In this document: in pieces, positions 22,246 through 35,775 of the stretch
Position numbering within the stretch: position 1 is the stretch's first letter
How the letters are laid out: the number at the start of each line of letters is the position of its first letter
Source: Chelydra serpentina
Lineage: Eukaryota; Chordata; Testudines; Chelydridae
Length of the DNA: 64,000 nt
Direction: 5' to 3'
NCBI GenBank assembly: GCA_037349315.1
Contig: JBAIAC010000004.1
Location: 42,845,001-42,909,000 of the forward strand
Notes under the pieces: generated by a model
Database searches by the model: none
The model's input: the letters and a program-made list of their open reading frames with translations, nothing else
What the model was told of the DNA's origin: nothing
Program-made: the position numbers and the translations under genes

Positions 22246-24440
22246 TGCCTTCAGTACAGTACAATACAGTAGCTACTTCTCTAAGTTTAAAAAGTCAGTT
22301 GGTTTTAATTAAGAAAACACTTAGTAGGACACCTTCAAACCAACTCTGCAAGAACATGCAAAAAACTTTGCTGCCCACAAAGAGAAACTTCTAAATATAA
22401 GAACAAATGATTTGGAGAAATCTATAAAGGACCTTAAGCAACCTCATATTCCAAACTGAATAATGATATGATTTTTGAGCATATCCCATTACCATAGGAC
22501 TATAATTTATTTCTCAGGGAAAGGGCTGGTTTCTCTGTTTTCATGAACAGAGCTATATACTATTTCCAAGGCAACAAATCTGGATATTCTGCCATTATCT
22601 ATAGGTGTAAAGGAACTTTACATACGCTGCTTTTCAAATTAAGTTATAGGTATCTGGTTTCTAACCATAGTTTGACGAAACAGGGTGGACAGGGGCCTGT
22701 CCATATTGGAACAATGTTACAAACCACCGTTAAAGCCCCATGCAAACTGCCTGCCAGACTCTGTTAGAAACTGATTTACCTGCAATCAAGTTAAATTTTG
22801 TTAATTGCCTGTATGTTTAATATGCTAATCCTGTAGCTAGAGTTCTTGCAAATGAGATACAAAATCCCAAAGTAAGGATACTCAATCAAGGAAGCTCCTT
22901 TTCTTCCATATAATTTTTCATAGCTCCAATTAGCCATTTCTATCAAATATTCTAATGACCTTAAACACATCAAAATAGGATAAATACTCTCTATATTCCT
23001 TGTATACTAGCAACTTATTGATTTATATAATTGGTCTGAAATCTTCCCTTCATGATCGTTTTCTAAGGTCCCTCTTTGTCATACCAACATTTGCAACCTT
23101 ACATTTATCAGAAAAATAATTAAAAAAAAAAACCCACTCAAATACTCCATAACTTTCTAACTTGCCGAACTTTTTAAAATTTTATTTTTAAGAAAAGTTG
23201 CTCCTAGCTGATCAAGGGAACCACATTTACAGAAAGTGACCTTTGATTTTGCATTTGAAAAACCGAGCAAGGAATATTTTCACAAGCAAAATTCAAAGTT
23301 GGGTTAAGGCTGGCTTTATATTTGGCTGTATATTGCCAATTCTGAGTCCAAGGTGATTTTTCATAGGCAAGGTTTAAACCTGTGAAAACGAGTTCATATG
23401 GGAAAAGCTGACACAACCTTAGGTACAGCTGCATGAATGTAACAGCTTAAAGATCTCCACAAGGATTAAAGTCATATGAGCAACAAATTTATTATACAAC
23501 TTTAAGACATACCCATGAGAGATTTGCTGATAAGTTGCCAGTAGGCAGAAAGGTGTTCTTATTTATAGGAAGCCTTTTCATGGTGTGCATGTTTATTCAG
23601 ATAATTTTACATTCACAATATGTCCTTTAAAAAAGATATTGCCGTTTCATTTTATTCATCTCTATTTTTTTGCTTTTGGCGCATCCTACAGCATGACAAC
23701 ATCAGAGACCTACAATGGCAGATTCGCGTATGGAAGTCATTCATGGATCACAAAAATAACTAAACCATTTCCTAAACAGATGTGTAAAAGAGGTATGCAT
23801 ACTTCATTACCCTACTTTAATCTATCTGCTCAAAGCACAGGCCAAAGCTCCAGAAAAAGAATAAGTTCCAAAACCACATCAAGTGCAGTGGTGACCCTTA
23901 CACATAATCATAAAAACAAACAAGATCAGAAGGCATGAGGATTTTAATCTGCAGGCAGAAGTCTAACATCTAAATGAAGAGTTTCCACAGACTGAAACAC
24001 TGACACCACAATGTAATGTGTGAGTGATTGTAGACAAACAAACTACAGTCAGAACAGCCCATTTTCTAACCAGCACCAAACTCTGTGGAAATGAGACGCC
24101 AAAAGAACAACAGGAAGCTCTGGAAAAAAATTTAAAACTGAGAAGAGGAAAGCAAAAAGACCCATAAAAATAGGAAGATATACACTGAGCTGAAGATATT
24201 GTCAACAGTTGTGTGAAAAATGAAAAAAGAGTAGTAATGTGAAGCCTGTTTAACACGACCATGGAAATATTGCAGATTATGCTGTACTGAAAACAGGGCT
24301 TCTCTTTTGTGCGGGCTCCTCTTTTCACACTCTGTAACATGAATATAGACTCCCTCAAGAAGCCATGAGGTATACTCGAACTAGATTTTAGCCAGATGAC
24401 TGGTCACATGACCAACGGGTTCTTCTAAAACTTTACAGTC
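22246..24440. other. Intronic sequence, nothing assigned
   Basis: AT-rich intron. No exon with splice sites and no recognisable mobile element. The open frames at 23585 and 23963 resemble no known family. Confidence 0.45.
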
Positions 24441-25145
24441 CTGGCCAGCCAAACCATTTTTTTTGGGGGGGGGGGGGAGCGACAAAAGAGGACTGATGAA
24501 AGAGCTGGGGGTCGGTACGTCATGTTCAGAGAACACGAACAGGAAAGGAAAAGAAACTTCCTGGGGCCATGGGCCAGAGCAAGTGGAGGGCCCCTCCCAA
24601 CTGCTGCCTGTGGTTCCGCCCCATTCCACACCTTTCGCCTACGGCCCCGCCCACAGCCCCACCCCTTTTGCCCTTTCCCCAGGGGCCACCCCTGTTCCAC
24701 CCCGAGTCTGCCCCTACTTTGCCCCCCTGCAACCCTGAAACCCCTTTTGCTCCTTTCTGCCCCCCCGCACTGTGGCCCCAAGACAAGAGAATCTCTGTCC
24801 CCCCGCCACAGCCCTGGGGCGCAGTGGGGAGCGAGAGCTCCTCCAGTTACAGGGCTGCAGCAGGAGACCGGATGCTGGGGCTTCCCTCGACCCACCTGCC
24901 CAGCCCTTCTTCTGCAGAGCGGGGTCGGGGACTTCCCCTGCCGCCCCGTGGCTTCTGCTGAGGATGGAGTCGGAGGCACGGGGGGGCTTCTCTCATCCCA
25001 TGGCTTCTGCCGGGGACGGGGTTGAGGCCTGCTGGGGCTTCCCCCGCCTTGCCCGCCTGCCCAGTGTTGCTGCTGGAGAGTGGGGTCAGGGCATGGGGGC
25101 TTCCCCCACCTGCCCGGTAGCTGGGGCTTTGGACTTCCACTGCCC
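24441..25145. repeat. GC-rich low-complexity repeat block
   Basis: It begins with T8 (24457-24464) and G13 (24465-24477). A C-rich tract of CCCCACCCC/GCCCC runs follows, then alternating (CT)GCTGGGGCTTCCCCC units near 24870-25110 with about 100-bp spacing. Composition makes long open frames on both strands that have no family match. The origin is probably a non-autonomous transposon, but I could not define ends. Confidence 0.5.
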
Positions 25146-28100
25146 AACTGTGGATTTTTTTCTGGGACCCCCCAGTTGGCCGGAATCCCTGGGAATGGGC
25201 CCCGTTGGTCCAGTGGCTAATCCACCACAGCCTAGAAAGCCAGGAAGCTGGCAACAGACAGGGTCTGCTGCTGGAAAAGGGTAGTCACTCCCTGGGAAGA
25301 GGGTTTGGAGCTGGTACCCCTAGAGGAGGGGGATGAAGGTATCAGAAGGGTAGGAAGCCGTCCAGGGAAGGAGCAGTGAGGCTGGAAGAGTAAAGCCCAG
25401 AACTGCTGGGTTGAGGTTCTATGGACTGGAACCCAGAGAAGAGGGTGGGACTGGGTTCTCCTACCAGCCACTGAGGGAGTGGGACCTGAGGCAGTGAATA
25501 GGAAGACTGTCTGGAAGGGGGAAATGCTAAGTCACCTGGCCAGAGGACTGAGTCATAAAGAGGAGGCTGCAGTTCCCGGACTGAGGAGGGGCTACAGACC
25601 AGAGAGACAGACAGAGTGATGACATGCAACTGTGGGAAGGGGTGTTGACCTGATGAGCTAATCCCCAGAATGGCCAGGAGGAGGTGCCAGACCAGCGGTG
25701 AGTGGAGCACCCCATGTCAGACACTATTCTGAAACTCTTTCTGAAAGCATTACATATGAACCAAGAAGTTATCTGATAGACATTTTTGACCTAGGACCGT
25801 ACTCAGCTCAGCCCAAGAAGTGTCCCACTGAAAGCAAAGTAGACAGCGTCAGGAAAGAGAAATAAAGCTTCCCATTGGCAATAAGAGCTAGAAATCATCT
25901 CTCAAACTTCATGCAGAAAGTTCACTGGAGTGGCCCTGATCTTTTGCTGTTTCCATTAACCAACCGTAGGGCTGATGGTTACAAAAAATTATTTTGGTTA
26001 AGATATCAGTGATTCTCATCTTGACAAAAGAAAAGGTAAGAAGAAACTAAGAAGAGGCAAGAGAAGTATTAGAAGCAAGAAGCCGATTTACACAAAAAAT
26101 ACTTGAAATTACAATGCCAACTCTGGCTCTTCCAACCATTGGGAGGGCAAAAAATCTCAAATGTGGAAGACATTAGTAATGCTGATCTGTAATCAAAATA
26201 TTGTGGTCAAAACAATACTTAAATCATAGGTCTGGAACATGACTGCATGCAACATGTCACCCAGCAAAACACCCAAAACAAAACCTCACCACCACTAAAT
26301 GCTGAACACGTCAGACTAACCACAGCACAGGAATTTTTTATTTTATTTTATTATTTTTTTAAAGAAAAAACAAGACTAAAAATGGACAATGAAGTTTATG
26401 TATGATACAAATCACCTTTGAGCCTTCAGAACAAAATTTATTAGGCAAAGACCAACATAAGATGCTTATATAGAGAGGGGGAAAACAGGAACTGTTAAAC
26501 TGGAAGAGATCAGTGGTATCCTGTCTCTACCAATGGCTAATTCCAGATGCTCCAGAGAAAAGCATAAACCTCCCATAAAGCATATAACAATACAATATAA
26601 CAACATGGGAAGAGAGGGTAGGGGGAATCTTCTTGAGCCCGGCTGGTATTCAGATTAAGATCTGAGGCTCAATATATTTTTATTCTAGTGAGTGCAACCA
26701 CATATGTTATTCTTATTTACAAAGGGCCAAAGCCTCCCTTGACTTTGTGTCTGGCACTCAATGAGGAGAGAAGGACAAAAACAGTCTCCCCCACCCCCGA
26801 AACCCCATTTATGTGGCCCAGGTAAGGGACAGGCAGAATTGTAGCTCATCCCTATTCCTTTTACAGTACCATGCACCCACAAAGGGGTAGGAAATAGGCA
26901 AGGCTTTGGCCCTGCACCCTGATGCGCTGACCAACAGAACTGGCTGGCCACAAAGAGGGTAATTTGCTGCAGCTCAAAAAGGAGTTCAGTAGAAGACAAA
27001 CTGCCTCTCCCTGGGGCAGCAGTAACAGACATTTCCTAAAGGCACCATCTCGTCCATATTCTGTACATTATAATGTACATATTTATATACTGATGTACAA
27101 AGCTGCTGGTTTCAATAATATCTTGAGGCAATGAGTTCCACATACTAAGAGGGAGAAGGGATCAGATTGATGCCCAGTGTGTGCAGTATGCTCTGTTTGC
27201 AGAAATTTTCATTCAGAAAAGAGCTAGTCCAAACTGGCACATGTGCACAACTCAGACCATGCAGAGGCAAGCATTGTAGATCCCTTTCTTTCCTCAATAC
27301 TACCTCCAGTGCAAAACCCAACCAAACAAAACACCCAAAGAGGCTCAAGAAAACAAGGGGACCAGGCTGAGGACACCCCTGTCAGAGATAATTTTAAAGC
27401 CTTCTGGAGGTGTAGACTTCAACTCCTACTTCCAGTACTGTTTAGGGAACGAATGCATGGGTTTAAAAAAAGACCACCAAAAAGCTACCAAAGATTTTTT
27501 ACTTAATTTCCAAAGTGTCAAATCTCTTTTATTATTGTAAAATTTCCATTAAGTTCCACTGGGATTTTACCACTGCTTTGTCTTATTAGCACTGTTTCAT
27601 TTATTGTATTATGAAATGCATTAAGTGAAACAAAAGAAATATGTTGTCTCTGACAGTAGAGAATAACTCTTTAATTCAGTAGTTACTTCTCTTTGCCCTG
27701 AAGGAAAAACCAGCGTTTTTCCCCACGTGAGAATTCTCCAAACATAATGTACAAGAGAAAGAAATACTCAATAGTTTAATAAACCCCAGCAGAAACAATA
27801 CATCTTTTCAGATGCTTAAATATCTGAGACTCTCCATGCAGACATTTGGTGAATAGATGGAATAAAATGCTTTGCAAGTCATATTTTTGACTTATGATGG
27901 GATGTGCTGGTTGTTATAGACACTAACTAAGCATTATAGCAATAAGGAACTAGGTTACTTTTAAGTGCTATAGCATTTTGTGTCGGAGAAGTGTTTAATA
28001 CATTTTGAAAATTAATTTATTTAAACAACTAGTAACACTCTAATGAGAGAGAGATTTAAAAACAAACCATAAACTCTTCACTGTCCCACTTTGCTTTTAA

Positions 28101-28959
28101 CACATCTTGGTTACTTACAATTGCAAAAAGGAAAAGAGATGGAACAAAGAAATATTTTAAATAGCTTGGAAGAAGAGAGGCAATTCATTTTACAGACTGT
28201 AGCCTAGCATGGTGCCTGCTCATTTGACCATGGTTTGGTATTGTGCAGCAAGTTATTTCTGGAGAGACTTTGTGCAAGTTAATGCAAGTTCTACAGAAGC
28301 TTCCTCCATCTTAGGGATCTTCCATCATTTTCAAGAGGTAAAAAACCTCTCTTTTTTCACCTCTCCTTCCCTCAAATCATACACAGTAGGGAGAAAAAAA
28401 TATAACACTACAACACAGTGGCACTGTTTAAACTAATTTTTATGCTGAAACCATATATTATCTAACTTATGACTCTCTTTTCCCCAAAGGCTCTTGTACT
28501 TTTACTAAGATGATGAACAACTCCATAATGTCTTCTATAGTGATTCCTGATTCAGGAACAGCTATGCAAGTATTGGACTACATTAATGATCTCACTCAAT
28601 CACTCACAACGTAAATGTTGTGCTCTCCACAAGAATAAGTATTGTTTTACCCTCAGCAAGATATTAATGTCATATCTCAAGACATCGTTTGTTCTGGAAA
28701 ACCAAAGAGTATAAAATAACATGGCTTAAGTAGAAAAACATTTTCTAGAAAGTATTCAAGCAAAAATAAAATGCTATTTAACATCAGTTACTTTGCTCTG
28801 GGACCTGTGGGTTACATTGTGGTTAACATCCACTCCAGTCATGGTGCTTTTTAGGGGGTGGGTGGGGGGGGGAAGAGGGTGTTATTGCAATAAAAAAAGT
28901 TCTAAAAAACACTGCATTCTGGAACTGAACTCTATAGTCTGAGCCTTCTAATATGTGGG
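25146..28959. other. Intronic sequence, mostly unassigned
   Basis: 25230-25720 is purine-rich and may be a fragment of an LTR element, without proof. 26690-27030 looks like an antisense dispersed repeat of unknown family. A G-run (GGGGGTGGGTGGGGGGGGG) lies near 28855-28873. No exon was found. Confidence 0.4.
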
Positions 28960-29530
28960 ACTAGTTTACCTTGACGCTTGTGCATTAAAAATGCTGACAC
29001 ATTAATAGCGACATTAAGAGTCTGCTGTTATAGATTGCAAAACCGATTCATGGCTGGGTATGAGACCTAATCAAATTTCAGCCTAATTGATGGAAATGTG
29101 CATTAGAGTTGCTGATGCAAATGTGCACTGTGAAACACACTGAGGACATTATGAAATACTATCAAAGCAATTTGGTGTTTGTCTCTGTCGGTCATATGAT
29201 GGCTGATCCCATCCTGTCAGCTGTCATTCTCTCTCCTTGCTATAGAAAGCTGTCCACGATAATCTACTAAATATCCATTATCCTCTGCATTGTACCACAA
29301 TCTAATGAAATATTTATTAGACCAGAACCATGCTGAAGCAGAATGATGCCAGAATTACTACATCATAGGCTGCAATTCCCACCGTCTGTCGCAGACAAAA
29401 GGATTCCAACAACTATATGAAGTTATGTGATAAGTAACCTCCCAAATTATTAATTAAGTTCACGGGTGCTTTGTGTTTCTGATTTTCTGATGTGCAAAGA
29501 TGACATTGTATAAAAATTAATTTGCTTAGG
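28960..29530. promoter_or_regulatory. CNE-like unique block, candidate intronic enhancer
   Basis: This is a repeat-free stretch with an octamer-like GATGCAAATG (about 29115), CCTAATTGATGG (29083) and repeated TAAT/ATTA cores. It also has palindromic AATTATTAATTAAG near 29445. It is about 1 kb from exon F in the downstream intron. This is an inference from texture, not from alignment. Confidence 0.3.
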
Positions 29531-30405
29531 TCCACTATTATAACCATTCTCATTTTGCCTTTTCCTCCTCTATAAACAAAGGCATCTTTAAAGGTAACTC
29601 CAAACTTGCTGTAAGAGCATCTTTTCCAGTAAGTTACTCTGACGGCACTGGAGTTTGCTTGGAGTAGTATTTTATGGTATATTTGCTAGCCCCTCATTTC
29701 CGAGGAGTCTCCTATTCTAAATACTCTCACTGAAGGAGTTTTGACAGGCTCATTATTCTCTCTGTTCACCACAGGTTGAAATAATGACAGGGTAAATTTC
29801 ACCACCTGCAACTGACAATGAAGGAACAAATCCAGAACTCCACTAACATTGTCAGGGGACCTATAATGTATACGCTTCCCTTCTGTTTCTGACCATCCCA
29901 TAAGTTGTTTTCAGGTACAGTCTCTGTTTTCTTTTAACAAGTTAGGGGAAAGGAATAGTAGAAAACTGAGCATACGAACAGAGGAAATACACAACCCAAA
30001 GTTTTAAAAATATCAAATTTTTGTCTGGCATTTTGTCAAACCTTTGTTACCAAGAAAATCTCCCAAAGCCATTATTAATGAAGCGCTTACGTCCATTCCC
30101 ACCCAAATCAATTGGAAAACTCTATAGACTATCTACAGCACATACAGTGACTTACATTGTGAATAGCTTTGAGAACCAAGCTCATTGGTTTTAATTTCTG
30201 TTGTAAAACGTTAACATTTGCAGGGTGCAGGGATGTTTTAATGAAAGCTTAGGTGCACTCACTGAAGGCATTTCCTTTAGAGGCATCATCCTGTTGCTGT
30301 CTGAGCACTGCAGGTAATATTACTTTCCCAAGGCACTGAAGACAAAAGGCTGCAGTCAGAAAGCACACTCACCAATCTGTCCCATATACAAGCATGAAAA
30401 CTAAC

Positions 30406-30513
30406 CTGTCCAAGCATGTCTGGTGCAATGGGAATGGTGGGCCAGATGGCAGAGTAGACTCCGAAGAACACCAACCAGAGCATCATGCTTCCCCAAACCG
30501 CCAGGTGGCTAAA
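30406..30513 (-). CDS. ATP8A2: ATP8A2 exon F (M9)
   Basis: This is a 108-nt, phase 0/0 exon with 36 codons running from [12 protein letters not shown] through [19 protein letters not shown] to DMLGQ. It has a CTCTACAG acceptor and a GTTAGT donor. It encodes helix M9 and the M9-M10 loop. [13 protein letters not shown] again fits ATP8A2 better than ATP8A1. It is the last exon of the gene I can find. The M10 and C-terminal regulatory tail exons are not recognisable in the remaining 30 kb and should lie to the left of the window. Confidence 0.96.
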
Positions 30514-32660
30514 CTGTAGAGGTGACAAAAAAGAAGAACACAGTACAGCTCTCTTTCCACTTAATAATGCCCACATTATTATTTTTCTCCTAGGAGTCTT
30601 TTTCTGTCCAGATCTCTGTCAGTCTCAACTCACAGCTGTCTACTGTACTTGGTTTTAGGCCAGTGGCACAGACTGGTTTAATCAGCACAGAACTGCTCCC
30701 TTCTTTAATCTTTTCTCCACGACACAGACAGGCAGCCGTTTCAGCTAGTCTATCTTACTTGTAGCTTCAGAAAGTCATCAGATTTTCCTTAGAATTCTGA
30801 GGTGCCCTCTGACTCCTGGTTCCCATTTTACTCATACTGGGTTACGTGATGCACCAACGTGGACGTTTTCAAAGGTATGAGTTAGAGATCACACCCACAA
30901 AAGTCCTATTATGCCATTGCATGTATGCATATAAGCCACGTGCATCACTAACATAGCCATTAGGAAGAATCAAATAGTGTGTTATACACAACTACAAGAA
31001 TAATCACTATTATGTACTGACTATTTTTTAAATATGTGCTATGGATATGCAAGACAATCCTTACCCTGAAGAGTCTACAGTCAAAACAACTAAAAGGAAT
31101 GGATGAGGGAAAAGGAAGCAACATAATACCAAAGTGATCAAGGAGATGTGCTGCAGAAGTTGAATACAAACAGTGTGACATCATAAATGACTGTATACTG
31201 TACATATACATTATTGCCAAAGGAGGGTTTAGAGACTTCAGTATTAAAGGTAAACTCAGCTTTCCATCTGAAGAAATTAATGCTATTTTATTTGGGCTCA
31301 CACACACTGTGTTATTGTGTTATTGCATTTCAAAAAAAAAGGAGAGAGTGTTATCTAGCAGATAGAGCAGAGGGACTATAAGCCAGGACACCAACATTCT
31401 GCTCCTGAAACCGTCACTGATTTTTCTAGATGACAAATCACTTCAACTTCCAGTGCTGCAATTTACTCATCTGTCAAACAAGTACAATAATATCTGCTTT
31501 GCTTGGGTACTGTAAGGCTTAATTAATGCTAGTAAAGTGCTTTGAGATCCTGGATGAAAGGCACGACAGATGCGGGGTATAGTTCTTAATAATAAATACA
31601 TATTTTAAATGCTGATCACAGACATATATTGAACTTTCTGATTATGTGTTAAGAGAATCTTACTAATCCACATTCTGAGATGTGAATGCTGATGACCTTT
31701 CTGGAGTAAAATATGATGGACCATCAAGTCATTTAACTATTGTACCAGTTTGCATTCTCATGCATATGTATTTTGACAGCTTGTAGATGGTTAAAAAAAT
31801 CAAAAACAAGTAAAAATATTTAGAATACATATTGGACCAGAATTTTTAAACAAATAATGTTAATAGTAATAGTCTTACTACTAACAACACTTAGTCTATA
31901 AGGTGCCACAGGACCCTTTGTCATAGCTAAGTGTGTTAAAGTTGCTTTATAAAATGAACTTATTAATCCTCAAAACAGCCTGATGGGGTGATTTGGAAAT
32001 ATTAGTGCCTTAATTTTATAGATGGCAAAATGTGAGGCAGAAAGCTGGAATGATTTATTTGCTTAGACCATACTGTCTCCTGAAAAGGCTGCTTGTAAAA
32101 AACAACTCATTTTATTTACTATTTTAAAAGTTTTTCTTACAGTTTTTAATGTTTATTTCATTTTAAATGAATGTAAATAATACAGGGGCAGCTTATTTCT
32201 GTTGGAGCTGTGAGGAACCTGCCAACAGCTCACTATGGGCTCAATCTCACAAGATGTTAGTGTCATCATCTCCCACTGACTTTAGTTCTGATTGAGAAAA
32301 GCACTTAAAACACGTTCTTAGGTCCTTTCCTAAATAGGGATGGACTTAAGCGCATACTTAAGTGCTCTCCTGAATCAGAGACTTCTGTGGTAGCTGAGGG
32401 CACTAAACACCTCTCAGCATTCAGCTCTTGTGGCACTGCTGCAGGAATTCATATTTAAAGAAAAAATAGAATTACATGAGAAAAAAACCCTACAAAAAGT
32501 CATATTTTCAGAGCAGATTACTGCTCCCTCTGAGCTGCATCAATTTCAAGCAATAAGCCATGAGACTCAGCACTGTTCAGGTTGAAGCTTCTGCTACAAG
32601 TTTCTAGAGTCACTAAGATTAAAAAGGACAAAAATACGCAGAGGAAGATCTATAAGGACT
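30514..32660. other. Intron E-F, left part, with MIR-like SINEs
   Basis: 31375-31600 is a plus-strand MIR-like SINE (GACAAATCACTTCAACTTCC, CAATTTACTCATCTGTCAAA, AGTAAAGTGCTTTGAGATCC). 31965-32090 is a decayed antisense copy. The rest is unassigned. Confidence 0.5.
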
Positions 32661-32682
32661 TTTTTTTTTTTTTTTTTTTTTT
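32660..32682. repeat. T23 homopolymer
   Basis: Twenty-three consecutive T. It could be an old poly(A) tail on the minus strand, but no retrocopy follows. Confidence 0.85.
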
Positions 32683-32739
32683 GCTTTTTAATGGGTGTAT
32701 TTATGTAGAATGAGGGTGAAAGAGCATCTTCCTCTCACC

Positions 32740-33330
32740 TTGCTCCAACCACATTGCCCCCCTCTGAAAACCCTTCACTAGATGCTTCTCTAATTGTACA
32801 ACAGCTTTAAGCTCTTCAGCCTCACTTTCATCATGCTGTGATGCTGCCCCTACTTACATCTCTTCTCTCACGTCCTCCCCATCTTTCTTCTTATGGTCAC
32901 GTTAATTGCGTCTCCCAACACCTCATACGTGTCCTTTTCCAGCTTTCAGCCATATGCCTTCCTTCATGATCCCTATGCTTGGAACAGCCTCCTACTTCCT
33001 GTATGCCATGTGCCCTCCCTCTCCTGCTTGCAATCCCTCCTTAAACACTTAATTTGGGTTGTCTCTCATTGTTGATTTCACACTAAAATGAACTGGCTGA
33101 TTAGTCTAATGTACATAGGTGTAAACCAGAAGTAACCATTGAAGGTATAAAATCGATGTAAGTCAAAGGAAGATCAGGCCCATAGTGTCTCCAGTTTTCT
33201 CTTGCTGGTCTGTGTATCCTAGCTGTCTAAATTCATTTGTAAGCTCTTCTGAGGCAGGAAGCTGAGCTACTATAAGTGTTAGTTGTGAAGAGCCTGTTGT
33301 CGTGCTAGATATAAACTATGTACCACAGTA
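32740..33330 (+). pseudogene. LINE ORF2 C-terminal fragment and tail (L2-like)
   Basis: The plus frame ending AFLHDPYAWNSLLLPVCH...PSLSCLQSLLKHLI (about 32955-33060) corresponds to the APRLWNSLP...FKSLLKTHL ending of L2/CR1-type reverse transcriptases. From 33190 a TTGTAAGCTCTTCTGAGGCA tail follows. A small foldback repeat (about 33070-33180) lies between. Heavily decayed. Confidence 0.5.
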
Positions 33331-34279
33331 GGTCATTCTGAACTGTGCCACTCTAAAGTTTTAGCTGTACATCATGGAACGACCATTGGTCAGACCATGC
33401 TCTCCACCCTGCTTACTGGATAAGTCAGGATAAAAACTGCTGTGCATCTGTGTCAGTTCTATATTTAGAGCTTTCAGTTATACCTATCACCTTCTCTCAT
33501 GTGGCCAAGTGTATCTCTCGCTCTTGAGAATAAACCTGCATGTAACCAATCCACTCGATGATGGAGAAGAGGCTCTCAGTCATACATTTAATACTCTTCA
33601 AGTAATACGAATGTTCTTCATGCATTGATTCACTCACAGCTGAAACAATAAGCGTTACCAACAGAAGGCCCCCAAGGAGAAGCAAATCACCACAGGGCCC
33701 AAGCCAGTGAGTGAGGAATTAGGAGGAACTTTTCTTTATATTATTTTTATATCAGAAAAACTCATGCAGCTAATATATAAAAGAAAGGAGAAAAAAAACT
33801 TGTCCTGCTGACAGGGAAGATTTTTTGCACATGCTGACATTTTATTCATAAAATTCTAGTATCAAAAAACATAGGGATTTATTGACCAGTATAAGTGCCT
33901 TTTTGGCTAAATTCAGAAAGCAGGAGGGTCAGTAATTGGTGTCTTTTCAGTCACATGGGGATAATTATTCAGGGAAGAGGGATAAGAAACATCAAATTAT
34001 TCTGAATGTTACAGGATTTGAAGAGGCCCCATATGTCTAGGAAGCAGATTTGGATGCATCCACTTAGAGTGTGTGTGGGGTTCATTTGTTTTTAATACAT
34101 GTTTTTACATTTTAAAATGGCACTGAACTACACATCATAAAAAAAATCTATGAACAAACAGCAACAAAAATAGCACTTATGTTCTTTTATATTTTTCAGA
34201 GGAGGGAACGACCACATTCAGAATAATAAAGCCAAATAAAATGATCCACTTTTTCATCTTCAAAATGTTGTACAAACAT

Positions 34280-34480
34280 TAACTAACTAATCCTCACGAC
34301 TCCTCTGTGAGGTATGTAAGTAAGTATTGTTACATTTTAAAGCTGGAGGAGCGGAGGCAGTGAGATTAAAGGACTTGGCCAAGTCCATTAAGGGAGTCAG
34401 TGGGGTCCAGATGGGATATGAACACAAGAGCCTCTGGATCACATTCTTGTGCTCAGAACACAAGACCACATCACTCCATT
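34280..34480 (-). repeat. Antisense MIR-like SINE
   Basis: CCTCACGACTCCTCTGTGAG, ACATTTTAAAGCTGGAGGAG, AAGGACTTGGCCAAGTCC and GATATGAACACAAGAGCCTC follow the order of an antisense MIR-like SINE. Confidence 0.55.
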
Positions 34481-34496
34481 TATAATAGTAATGTTG

Positions 34497-34900
34497 TTGT
34501 TGGCGTCCCTTAGTCTCGAGAGACGATGGATATGCGCCCATGGGGAATGTTTAGCGAAGCTGGAGTGTCCTCTCCAGGGCGCAAGCCAGGGCAGGGTGAT
34601 ATGGAGGAACAGCTGTTGCCCATGCAGCAGAACCCCCCTCTCCACGCAACTGATGGATCCAAGGGAAAGACAATATCGATACAACTTGGCACCAGTGGCG
34701 TCGCAGGAATTGCCGGAATGACGTTGAGGACAATGTCAGACCACCATCGGGACTCCGACACCAGATTTGGTTTCAGGGTTGACTCCCTTAGCCTTTCCCA
34801 TGAGTGGGTATTGCCACAAGGCAGCGGAGGTTTTAAATCAGAATTTTCCTTCTCCTAGGTGGGCTGCCTTCCAAGGCTGATGAGCCACACCTACCCGAAA
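34497..34900. repeat. Unclassified dispersed repeat
   Basis: It begins TTGTTGGCGTCCCTTAGTCT, a start I associate with a squamate/turtle repeat family. It has higher CpG content than its surroundings, suggesting a younger insertion. No TIR or coding family was recognised. The open frames here are overlapping on both strands and unsupported. Confidence 0.35.
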
Positions 34901-35775
34901 TAGTAATACTACCAGGTTAAACCTTTATTGTTATTATGCAAATAAGAATAAATGATTTGTGAGGAACTTTACAGACATAATGGTCCCTGTTCCAAAGAGT
35001 TTGGTATAATTAACAGTTACAAAAAGAAAGTTATTTGCAGCTGAACCATATATAGCCTGCAGAGTACTCTGCAGCCTACATTTTTAAATGATTAGTGATT
35101 TTGGATGCCTTGATTCTTATGTGCCCCACTTAAGACACCTCAAACTCCTATAAGATGTCTCAAATTGGGTGCCTAAAAATTGAAGCACCCAAAAATCACT
35201 GGTCATTTAGAGAGAAAATCATTGGATTTCTGGGAGGCCATTACCCTAGATTCTGTCACCTATGGTATGCCTACCTATTGGACAGCAAGTAATAGCCAAT
35301 CGTTGCTGTGAATGACTCATGAATCTGAGGTTCAGAGACTATGTACCGTTTTCAATTATCCCCAAATCGAATCGATTCTGTGGTTCAGAAACTGTAACAA
35401 TATTTGGAAACACGAAGAGAGCATGAGTTTATAAAAAACTCTGTGGACTTGAAAAAAAAAAAGAATAGCCAAAAAAAAAGAGGGTCTGGCACAAAGCCAG
35501 CTGAAGTCAGTGGAGGTCAAGCCCTAATTGCCTATTGGTTGCTGGACACCTTTTGTTTGGTACTGCATGTATTACTTCCAAAGTGGCTATGTAGTGGTTC
35601 AGGTAATGGAAAAGATGTAGATTACAGGCCAAAGTCACTGACTTTCATGGAGTTACTCCAGTGATGGCCATACCCAATAAATTAATTTAGACTGTTTACA
35701 GGAGCCAGGCTAATAAAAAATGTTTCTCTTTCCCCACTTCAAAGTTTTGCCACGTTCTTGGCATTATATTATGCT

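Noticed and set aside
23585..23938. 117-codon plus-strand ORF
   Set aside because: No homology that I recognise, no splice context, AT-rich intron; taken as chance.
24425..25147. 240-codon minus-strand frame and overlapping long frames on plus
   Set aside because: Pure composition effect of a C/G-rich low-complexity block. Open on both strands at once, with no domain and no splice support.
1..30405. ATP8A2 exons for M10 and the C-terminal tail
   Set aside because: I looked for the expected minus-strand peptide blocks following the GQ end of exon F and found none; they are probably outside the window.
32660..32682. Pol III terminator or retrocopy tail
   Set aside because: No Pol III gene upstream and no retrocopy adjacent; treated as a plain homopolymer.
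34449..34858. 90-110 codon frames on both strands
   Set aside because: They overlap in a CpG-richer dispersed repeat; mutual overlap and no domain argue against coding.
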